Below, in pieces: positions 17,621 to 24,912 of a DNA stretch of 64,000 bases (the stretch's first letter is position 1; each line of letters opens with the position of its first letter). A program made the position numbers and the translations under genes. The DNA lies in NCBI GenBank assembly GCA_046329575.1, contig JAXLUJ010000002.1, positions 248,001 to 312,000 of the forward strand. Reading direction: 5' to 3'. Below the pieces are notes generated by a model. It worked only from the letters and a program-made list of their open reading frames with translations, had not been told where the DNA came from and made no database searches. The stretch is from UBA1941 sp046329575. GTDB lineage: Bacteria > Bacteroidota > Bacteroidia > Chitinophagales > LD1.

Positions 17621-18061
17621 TCAGCCTGCCACAAAAATTTTCATCTCACAACTAGCCATGCATTGATCCTTTACAAAGATTTCCCCTTTGATAATAGACG
17701 CAGAAAAAACGGTGTGCAGTATTTCTATTCTGGTTTGAAGTGTATTGCCAACTGCCGGCAATTGAAAGAGTTCCAAATTTTTCACTTCCCCTATAAAACC
17801 AACAGGCGGTTTCATTTCCGTTCCGGGATTTGCTGAAAGTTTTTGACGGAATTCATAGCCGCTGCGTAGGGCACAGGTTTGAGCTATATTTTCTACCAGA
17901 CCCGGCATTTGAAGAAAGCCTTCTTCAACAAAAATATTATCTGCCATTATGTGGAAGGAAGACACAGAAAAAAGCGCCTCATGTTCTTCCAGCGAATCAA
18001 CCATTACAATCGGGGGTCGTTGCGGAATCAGTGCCGCTATTTCATGCTTACCTACCAGCAT
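17621..18061 (-). CDS. 3-hydroxyacyl-ACP dehydratase-like hotdog protein
   Basis: 146 aa. A FabZ/ApeP-like hotdog fold: IPQRPPIVMVDSLEE is the usual N-terminal motif, and MPGLVENIAQTCALRSGYEF corresponds to the central helix (FabZ has PGVL-EA-AQ, here with Glu retained but FPG-H changed). It would dehydrate a 3-hydroxyacyl intermediate. Its ATG overlaps the KAS III stop by 1 nt (TAATG), so the two are coupled. Proteins of this subtype occur in aryl polyene and flexirubin loci, which suggests a specialised chain rather than the main FAS. No FabG or ACP is beside it. Confidence 0.7.
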   Translation of the reverse strand: MLVGKHEIAALIPQRPPIVMVDSLEEHEALFSVSSFHIMADNIFVEEGFLQMPGLVENIAQTCALRSGYEFRQKLSANPGTEMKPPVGFIGEVKNLELFQLPAVGNTLQTRIEILHTVFSASIIKGEIFVKDQCMASCEMKIFVAG

Positions 18062-19200
18062 TATGCAACTGTAACTAAAAGGTAGCCATAAGTAAAGCGT
18101 GCACTTTCAGGAACCATCACCAAAATTTTCTGTCCTTTTCTTAGTGGCGTGGTTCGGCAAAGTTCGTCTAACATGGCAAATACCGAAGCAGAACCGATAT
18201 TGCCGATACGCGTAAGGTTGTAGAACCATTTTTCTTTTGGAACCGGCATTCCTATTGCGGCTAATTCAGCCTCTATTTTCGGTCCAAAAAATTCACTGGA
18301 TAAATGTGGGCAGAAGTAGTCGATAGACTGAATATCGAAGTTTCGGCGCGCAGCTATTTCTTTCAAAAAAACACCTCCGTATTTCACGATGGTTTCCCCC
18401 AATAGCCGTGTGTCTTGTTTTATTGCGAAAACCGAATCAGCTAACCAGCGATCCTGACTAATATCGCTCCAACCGGTGGTGGTGCCATCTTCATTTTTAG
18501 AGGCGCCTACATACATACAAACCGGTAGCATATTGGCATACGACTTTAATTCGATCCATTCGATCTTTAATGAAACAGCCTTCGGATCCGGTTTCGTTTC
18601 TACCAAACACGCTGAAGCCCCATCACTCAGCATCCATCTCAAAAAATCCTTTTCAAATGCCAGCATCGGATTGCCTTCCAGTTCGATGATCTTTTCGGCC
18701 TCATCGCGATAGTTGTTGCTTTTTACCCAACCCGACATCCGTTCTGATCCGGCGCAAACGGCATTGTCGTAATTACCGGCAAGCAGCGACAAATAAGCAT
18801 AGTTCAAAGCTTGTAAACCCGTGCAACACGATCCTGACGGCGAAATAATTTCAATAGGATTGCCTCCCAATTCGCCTAATACCATGCTGCCGTGTGGTGG
18901 CAGGAGTTGGTCGGGCGAGGTAGTGCCGCAGGCTAACAATTGAATGTCGCTCTGTTTAAAATTATCGTGAAAAAGTCCTTTGATGGCCTCTTTAACCAAT
19001 CCCGCATTCGTATGGGTGGGATGGCCCTGCTCATCCAGGGCGTAATAACGGGTTTTGATGCCGTTGTTTCGAAGAACGATGGCCTTCGACTTCGATTTTT
19101 TTCCGCCAACCATTCCTAAATAGTGTTCCATATCGTCGTTGTTCACCGGACGATTGGGTAGAAACGTAGAAAAGCGGTTGATATAAACTTGACGTAACAA
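18061..19200 (-). CDS. Beta-ketoacyl-ACP synthase III-like protein (flexirubin/DarB-like candidate)
   Basis: 379 aa thiolase-fold condensing enzyme. The Cys-His-Asn triad is visible: Cys126 in GSCCTGLQAL, His in FCPHLSSEF, Asn in TRIGNIGSAS. The N-terminus (INRFSTFLPNRPVNNDDMEHY) resembles DarB-like ketosynthases of dialkylresorcinol/flexirubin loci, but no darA aromatase is present, so that role is uncertain. The start is TTG at 19200: no ATG is available before an upstream in-frame stop, and the first internal Met would remove the first strand. A TTTATTTG box lies about 16 nt upstream. Confidence 0.75.
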   Translation of the reverse strand: MLRQVYINRFSTFLPNRPVNNDDMEHYLGMVGGKKSKSKAIVLRNNGIKTRYYALDEQGHPTHTNAGLVKEAIKGLFHDNFKQSDIQLLACGTTSPDQLLPPHGSMVLGELGGNPIEIISPSGSCCTGLQALNYAYLSLLAGNYDNAVCAGSERMSGWVKSNNYRDEAEKIIELEGNPMLAFEKDFLRWMLSDGASACLVETKPDPKAVSLKIEWIELKSYANMLPVCMYVGASKNEDGTTTGWSDISQDRWLADSVFAIKQDTRLLGETIVKYGGVFLKEIAARRNFDIQSIDYFCPHLSSEFFGPKIEAELAAIGMPVPKEKWFYNLTRIGNIGSASVFAMLDELCRTTPLRKGQKILVMVPESARFTYGYLLVTVA

Positions 19201-19293
19201 AGTGGTTAATTAACGGCTGCAAATAAACCAAACCTTCTTTAAAGTCAAAAAAAGCCGCATGTAATGCTGATCATCAAACTACAGTTTTTCAAA

Positions 19294-19329
19294 TAAAAAA
19301 GCGCGGCAAATCCAAATTTACCGCGCTTT
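19294..19329 (-). terminator. Terminator after the 19348 gene
   Basis: Hairpin GCGCGG (19301-19306) / CCGCGC (19321-19326) with inner AAAT/ATTT pairing. On the minus strand the stem is followed by a run of U from the A-rich 19294-19300, closing the T9SS gene that ends at 19348. Confidence 0.8.
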
Positions 19330-19347
19330 CCAGAAGGTTGTAATTTC

Positions 19348-20070
19348 TTATTCCGATTTTTGGAGTTTTCTTACACCAAGCAATTTATTGTCGTCATAAA
19401 GTTTCACCATATAAACGCCCTGCGCCAAATTTTGAAGGTTCATTACTTTGGAGTTGCTCATATCAGCTTCCAATACTTTATTTCCTAGAACATTGAAAAC
19501 AACGGCGCGTAGATTGTTGTAGTTGTCACTCTCTTTCAAATGTACAATACCCGTAGTTGGGTTAGGAAACAAGGAGAGAACGGCAGCCGTAGCATGTTCT
19601 TCAATACCGGTAACATTGGCGCAATTGGCTGCTGCACCTAATGTAGGCATGAAGGTGAGGTCGCGCGAGGTGTTTGCACTATCGCCCGGCACCCAAACCC
19701 GCACCTGAACAACACCATCGCCGGCTACACAATTGCTCTTGATTGCCATTTTGAACAAACCGGGATTATTGGCCATGATTGGGTTGGTGGTATGCGTTTG
19801 GGTTAATGCCGCAGGACCATAACACTGATAATTGTCGCAAATGTTTTGATCCCAGCCATGTGGAATGGTAAAGTTTACCCGTTTCCATTTCACCTGCAGT
19901 GGTGAGGAGGTGTTATTATAAATAGCACCCACCATATCTACATCGCTGAGGCCATAAAGCACAGTAGAATCTACCCGAATAGTATCGGATGGGGTAAAAT
20001 AGAACGTTTGCGCCTTGGCACCACACAAGGTGATGAAAATCAGTAAAGAAAGAAAGTAGAAGTTCTTCAT
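19348..20070 (-). CDS. Secreted protein with T9SS type A sorting domain
   Basis: 240 aa. N-terminal Sec signal peptide (MKNFYFLSLLIFITLCGAKAQ), a middle region of about 120 aa with no recognised domain but with several Cys, and a C-terminal T9SS type A domain from about residue 165 (LSLFPNPTTGIVHLKE ... GVYMVKLYDD). The protein should be exported by Sec, then across the outer membrane by the type IX system, and have the tail removed. It is transcribed divergently from the next gene with 68 nt between starts. Confidence 0.85.
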   Translation of the reverse strand: MKNFYFLSLLIFITLCGAKAQTFYFTPSDTIRVDSTVLYGLSDVDMVGAIYNNTSSPLQVKWKRVNFTIPHGWDQNICDNYQCYGPAALTQTHTTNPIMANNPGLFKMAIKSNCVAGDGVVQVRVWVPGDSANTSRDLTFMPTLGAAANCANVTGIEEHATAAVLSLFPNPTTGIVHLKESDNYNNLRAVVFNVLGNKVLEADMSNSKVMNLQNLAQGVYMVKLYDDNKLLGVRKLQKSE

Positions 20071-20080
20071 AAATTAACGA

Positions 20081-20109
20081 TTGGTGAATATAAAAATAAT
20101 ATAACTTCG
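20081..20109 (+). promoter_or_regulatory. Promoter of the 20139 gene
   Basis: TTG (20081-20083), 18-nt spacer, TAACTTCG (20102-20109), ATG at 20139: a good fit to the Bacteroidota promoter with one mismatch, leader about 24 nt. Confidence 0.55.
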
Positions 20110-20138
20110 TTGAAATTTTTTCAAAATTAAAAACAAGT

Positions 20139-22175
20139 ATGAAGAACAAATTATTACTCCTTTCCCTGTTTGTAACTACGCTATTGTCGGCTCAGACGGT
20201 TTATTGGGAGCAGAATTTCAATGCTTCCACATCACTGCCAACCGATTGGTATCAATGGAACCGCGATGGAAAAACGGTATCTTCTAATTTGAGCAGCTAC
20301 AATTTCGGAACCAATGCATGGATGGTTCGCAACACTTCACAGCCCGATCATTGGGTAGCAAGTCCATCATGGTTCACGCCTGCCGGCCAGGCCAACCGCT
20401 GGCTGGTGAGCGAGCGCATCACTATTCCTTCAGGTGCTGTAAATACATTGCTGAAATTTGACGCCTTCCCTTATGATAATCAATACCGCGATGGAATTGT
20501 GGTGCGATTGTCAACTACAGATTCACTGCCGGAATCGGCCACCATTTTGTTAGATAGTATTAATGAAACCGGCGATCAAGGCACTTATGTGGTGAACATG
20601 CAAGCTTATGCCGGCCAAACTTTCCGTTTGGCTTTCGGTCAGCGTTCCAACGATAAGGTGATCGTGGGTCTCGATAATATTCAAATCGTTTCTGCTCCAA
20701 ATTATGATGTAATAGTTTCTGATTTTTATATCAATGAGCATAATCGTTTGGGTTCTTCGGTTGATGTAAAAGCTGATTTTACCAACAAAGGATTTTTGAA
20801 CATTAATAAGGCAAAGTTTAACTACTCGGTTAACGGCGGCGCTCCGGTTTCTACACCATTGTCTGCTTTGGCCTGGTCTCCTTTTACTACTCAAACCATG
20901 ACCAGCAGCACGCCATTCACCACAAATACTACCGGAACTTACAAAGTAAAAGTTTGGATGAGCGATTTGAACGATTCTATTGTAAGCCCGGATGCCGATC
21001 ACAGCAATGATACTGCTGTGCAAACTATTTTCTTTTATGACGCTACTGTGAACAAGAAAATTTTGGCTGAAAACTATACAGGCGCCTGGTGCGGCTACTG
21101 CCCTGAAGGAGATCACCTTTTGGAACAATTGCTTACTACCCGTCCAAATGTTTTTGGTGTGAATATTCACCATCAGAATGGAAACGGACCTACTGCCGAC
21201 CTAATGCAAATTCCCGAAGGCGACACCATCGTAAATGCTAACTTCCTTGGTGGATTCCCTTCTACAACATTCGATCGTAAATATTGGGAAACCTTTGAAG
21301 GAACGCCTTTTGGTGATTTCAACTTTGGTGTAAGTGATAGCTCTACTTCATCTACCGATTACGCACCGTTCACCATTTGGCCGATTGTTGCCGACGAACG
21401 CGCCAGTGATCTTTCGCCTGTTGATGTTAGCATTAAAAACAAAACCTTTAACGATACCACAAAGGTTTTGGAATTTGATGTAGAAGCTGATTTCAAAGTT
21501 GCCGGATTGAATGGTGATTTCCGCATCAACGCTTATCTTACTGAAGATTCCATTGCTAAAAATCAAACCGGTTACAATCAGCACAATTACTGGTGTTCAG
21601 GTTGCGGCGCTACAAATACAGCTGCATGGTCTTACCAATGGGCTTCTACACAAGCCGGTTTCGTACACGATCACGTATTGCGCAAAGGTTTAGGCGGCGC
21701 CTGGGGACCAAAAGGTTCAATTGGCAGTCCTTCTGCTGTGCAGGTTTATACCCGTCATTTCAGTTATACTATTCCAGCTACCATGCGCCCTGAGAAAATG
21801 AACCTTGTTGCCGTGGTAGATGAAGTAAACGCCAAGGATAATCGCTACTTCCAGGTGTTGAATGCCGACTGGACTTCGGTGATCAAACACAACACCGGTA
21901 TTGCTAATGTGGATGTAGCAACACGTGTTGCCTTATATCCAAATCCGGTGAATACTGTGGCTAATTTCGAAATGGAACTTAGCGCTGCTGCACAAGTTAA
22001 AATTGAAATTATGAACGCTTTGGGTCAAAATACAGGTATTGTTTTCGAAGGAGAACAAAATGCCGGTGAACATACCGTAACCTTGCCGGTAAACAATCTT
22101 GCCAATGGCGCTTATTTTGCTAAGATAAACATCAATGGAACTAACAAAGTGATCAACTTCACTATCAATAAATAA
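20139..22175 (+). CDS. Omp28-like secreted protein with T9SS type A sorting domain
   Basis: 678 aa. Signal peptide (MKNKLLLLSLFVTTLLSA), an N-terminal choice-of-anchor-J-like beta-sandwich (about 22-190, VYWEQNFNAS ... RWLVSERITIPSG), a linker, then an Omp28-like thioredoxin-fold region from about 300 with the redox-like motif GAWCGYCPEGD, and a T9SS type A C-terminus from about 595 (VALYPNPVNTVANFEMEL). Omp28 proteins are surface lipoproteins of unknown activity; the CxxC suggests thiol chemistry but that is inference. The next two genes include DUF6029 and a second Omp28-like protein. Confidence 0.8.
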   Translation: MKNKLLLLSLFVTTLLSAQTVYWEQNFNASTSLPTDWYQWNRDGKTVSSNLSSYNFGTNAWMVRNTSQPDHWVASPSWFTPAGQANRWLVSERITIPSGAVNTLLKFDAFPYDNQYRDGIVVRLSTTDSLPESATILLDSINETGDQGTYVVNMQAYAGQTFRLAFGQRSNDKVIVGLDNIQIVSAPNYDVIVSDFYINEHNRLGSSVDVKADFTNKGFLNINKAKFNYSVNGGAPVSTPLSALAWSPFTTQTMTSSTPFTTNTTGTYKVKVWMSDLNDSIVSPDADHSNDTAVQTIFFYDATVNKKILAENYTGAWCGYCPEGDHLLEQLLTTRPNVFGVNIHHQNGNGPTADLMQIPEGDTIVNANFLGGFPSTTFDRKYWETFEGTPFGDFNFGVSDSSTSSTDYAPFTIWPIVADERASDLSPVDVSIKNKTFNDTTKVLEFDVEADFKVAGLNGDFRINAYLTEDSIAKNQTGYNQHNYWCSGCGATNTAAWSYQWASTQAGFVHDHVLRKGLGGAWGPKGSIGSPSAVQVYTRHFSYTIPATMRPEKMNLVAVVDEVNAKDNRYFQVLNADWTSVIKHNTGIANVDVATRVALYPNPVNTVANFEMELSAAAQVKIEIMNALGQNTGIVFEGEQNAGEHTVTLPVNNLANGAYFAKININGTNKVINFTINK

Positions 22176-22196
22176 TAGTTTCCTATACGATAAACG

Positions 22197-22224
22197 AAGG
22201 GCGGCTTTTGCCGCCCTTTTTTTA
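22197..22224 (+). terminator. Terminator after the 20139 gene
   Basis: GGGCGGC (22199-22205), TTTT loop, GCCGCCC (22210-22216), then T7. A strong intrinsic terminator separating this gene from the following pair. Confidence 0.92.
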
Positions 22225-22263
22225 TGCATTCCTCCTATATTTACCGGCTTCCGTAACATACTT

Positions 22264-24030
22264 ATGAAGAAATTATTACCGCTGTTTGGCTGCTTTGTTT
22301 TTTCGATTTCCGTTCAGGCACAATTCGGCCATTTTTCTGGATCAGTACAAACTAACAGTAACGTCTTTTTTCGCGATACGCTCATCAATACGGCCAAGTT
22401 TTACGAAACTACCAAGTTTGGAACCGATGCCTGGCTGAATCTCAATTACAGCAATGAAAAGTACGGACTGGATGCCGGTGTTCGGCTCGACTTCTTTTTA
22501 AACTCCATAGTGAAAGTGCCCACTTCGCCTTTTACAGGTGTTGGTTTAGGTAGTTTCTTCATACGGAAACAAGTTAAAGACCTCACCGTTACGGCCGGAT
22601 ATATTTATGATCAGATCGGCACCGGAATTATATTCAGAACCTACGAGGAGCGTCCCCTCGGGATTGATAATGCGTTAGTAGGAATGCGTTTGAATTACAA
22701 CGTGAAAAATCTCGTAAACCTCAAGGCCTTTGCAGGTGTTCAAAAAAATCAATTCAGTTATTACAAGGCGGTTTTGGCCGGTTTTAATGCAGATGGAAAT
22801 TTCAATATAAAGAATAAGGTGCAATTGCAACCTGGCGTAGGTGTAGTGAACCGCTTTATGGACAAAGATGCCTACAATCAGGTTTACAGCACGCTTTCCA
22901 GTTATGATTCGGCCTCGCGTTTTAAACCGGTGAATAATGCTTATGCCTTCACTGTTTATAACACGCTTACGGTTGGAAAGGTTTCGATTTATGCTGAAGC
23001 GGCTTTCAAAACCCGGGAAGCCATTAACGGAAAAGTATTTAACGATAGCACCCTTGCGGTTGAGGACAAGCTGGTGAATAAACCCGGCTCTGTTATTTAT
23101 GCCAGTTTGAATTATTCTACAAAAGGATTTGGAATTACAGCCTCGTTTAAGCGTACCGATAATTTTAGTTTTCGCACCTCACCCAACGAGCGGTTGTTCA
23201 ATGGCATGATTTCCTTCATACCGCCTGTAAGCCGTCAGAATTCTCTGCGCTTACCAGCGCGCTACTATGCGCCCAGTCAGGAAATCAGGGAATTGGCTTT
23301 TTCAACTGAGATCACCTACTCGCCAAACAAGAAATGGACATTTACGGCCAATGGTTCTTATGTGCGCGACTTCCTTTTCAAACCATGGAAAACGGTGATC
23401 CCTTCTACCGTAAATGGAGTGGCTACCACCAAACCTTACCATACATTTTTCGGCGAGGCTTTTCTAAGCGGCGTATACAAACCCAATCGTTCTACCGAAA
23501 TTGAACTGGGCTTCCAATATGTTCGATACAATCGTTTGGTATATCTGGGCGACGGAGCGCAGGATATGGACGTTTTTACGCCATTCTTTGAATTTACGCA
23601 CAGATTTGACCGTAAAAAATCGTTGCGAATGGAATTGCAATATCAAAACATCAGCCATATTGATCCTGCCAATTCTAAAAGGCGAGAAGCCACTGATTTC
23701 GGGCAATGGGTTTTCCTGTTAGCGGAGTTCAATATTGCGCCGGCCTGGTCGTTTGCAGTTAGCGATCTTTGGAACTTTATGCCTTCGGTGAATAGTCCTA
23801 ACGAAAAAAACTACTACAATGATCTGAATGCTAAAAGCGGTGGAAATAAGACCGGGTTTATGCTGTCGCGCAACCATTATCCATCTGTTTTTGTTTCCTA
23901 TACCTTACATCAGCATCGTTTCACGCTAAGCTATGCCAAGAATGTGGCTGGTATTGTTTGTACAGGAGGCGTTTGCCGTTTTGAGCCGGCATTCAGTGGA
24001 ATTAAATTTACAGTGAATACAAATTTTTAA
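22264..24030 (+). CDS. DUF6029 outer-membrane protein
   Basis: 588 aa. Signal peptide ending SVQAQ, then alternating beta-strand-like sequence throughout, with a terminal aromatic residue in ...FTVNTNF, typical of an outer-membrane beta-barrel. It matches the Bacteroidota DUF6029 family; function unknown. It is followed after 3 nt by the Omp28-like lipoprotein gene, so the two are co-transcribed. A TATATTTA box (22236-22243) lies 20 nt upstream of the ATG, just past the terminator. Co-occurrence of DUF6029 with Omp28-like proteins suggests a functional complex at the outer membrane. Confidence 0.75.
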   Translation: MKKLLPLFGCFVFSISVQAQFGHFSGSVQTNSNVFFRDTLINTAKFYETTKFGTDAWLNLNYSNEKYGLDAGVRLDFFLNSIVKVPTSPFTGVGLGSFFIRKQVKDLTVTAGYIYDQIGTGIIFRTYEERPLGIDNALVGMRLNYNVKNLVNLKAFAGVQKNQFSYYKAVLAGFNADGNFNIKNKVQLQPGVGVVNRFMDKDAYNQVYSTLSSYDSASRFKPVNNAYAFTVYNTLTVGKVSIYAEAAFKTREAINGKVFNDSTLAVEDKLVNKPGSVIYASLNYSTKGFGITASFKRTDNFSFRTSPNERLFNGMISFIPPVSRQNSLRLPARYYAPSQEIRELAFSTEITYSPNKKWTFTANGSYVRDFLFKPWKTVIPSTVNGVATTKPYHTFFGEAFLSGVYKPNRSTEIELGFQYVRYNRLVYLGDGAQDMDVFTPFFEFTHRFDRKKSLRMELQYQNISHIDPANSKRREATDFGQWVFLLAEFNIAPAWSFAVSDLWNFMPSVNSPNEKNYYNDLNAKSGGNKTGFMLSRNHYPSVFVSYTLHQHRFTLSYAKNVAGIVCTGGVCRFEPAFSGIKFTVNTNF

Positions 24031-24033
24031 AGG

Positions 24034-24912
24034 ATGAAGAAGGCGAAAATAGTAATGGCGGTATCGGCACTCGTATTAACACTAGCGATATCAGGTTGCA
24101 AGGAAGTAATACCCGACTTTCCGGCCAACGCCGTACCTCAGAAAGGCGATACTACGTATGTAGAAAGTCCTGTTGCGGCGGTGCAGCGGAAAAAAGTGAT
24201 GATAGAAGAATTTACCGGAGTGAATTGCGTGAATTGCCCGCAGGGTGCGCAAATTCTTCGCAATATCGAACAAGCTCATCCGGGAAATATTGTTGAAGTT
24301 GGTATGCACAGCAATTTTTTGAGCGAACCTTTTAGCTATAGTAAGCAAGACTTCCGCACGGCAGATGCAGAACAACTTTCGCAATATCTTGTTGATCCCG
24401 GTTTCAAGCCGGCAGCAGCTATCGATCGCGTGGCTTTTGATGCCGGAAATCCATCGGTGCAATACGATAGAAACAGTTGGCCCGGCTATGTGGACCAACA
24501 ACTGGCTTTAACCAGCCCGCTGAGTCTTTCCATTTCAAACAATTATAATGCTACAACAAGGGAACTTACCAGTACGGTAGAAGTTCACTTCACTCAGGCG
24601 GTTTCAGGTAAAACAAAACTGACGGTGGTGCTTGCCGAAGACAGTATCAATTCGGCACAACTGGATGCCGGTAATGTAGTGGATACGGTTTATTTTCATC
24701 GCAACGTAGCCCGTAAATTCTTAACAGCCTACACCGGAAATGCGCTAAGCGAAGATGCCGAACCGGGAAGATTTTACCGTAGAATATTCAAAACCATTTT
24801 ACCCATAGCACCGGTGGAATGGAAGGCAGAGCATATTCATATCATGGCTTACATACATCGGTATGAAGGCAGTAAGGAAGTGCTTCAGGCTGCTGAATCC
24901 GATTTGCAGTGA
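24034..24912 (+). CDS. Omp28-related lipoprotein
   Basis: 292 aa. Lipoprotein signal peptide with lipobox ISGC (Cys at about 22), followed by an Omp28 domain. EEFTGVNCVNCPQGAQIL carries the CxxC motif in a thioredoxin-like position, comparable with GAWCGYCPEG in the gene at 20139. Omp28 was described from Porphyromonas as an outer-membrane adhesin-like antigen; the redox role is inferred only from the motif. It ends exactly where the convergent AsmA gene ends (stops abut at 24912/24913). Confidence 0.78.
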   Translation: MKKAKIVMAVSALVLTLAISGCKEVIPDFPANAVPQKGDTTYVESPVAAVQRKKVMIEEFTGVNCVNCPQGAQILRNIEQAHPGNIVEVGMHSNFLSEPFSYSKQDFRTADAEQLSQYLVDPGFKPAAAIDRVAFDAGNPSVQYDRNSWPGYVDQQLALTSPLSLSISNNYNATTRELTSTVEVHFTQAVSGKTKLTVVLAEDSINSAQLDAGNVVDTVYFHRNVARKFLTAYTGNALSEDAEPGRFYRRIFKTILPIAPVEWKAEHIHIMAYIHRYEGSKEVLQAAESDLQ

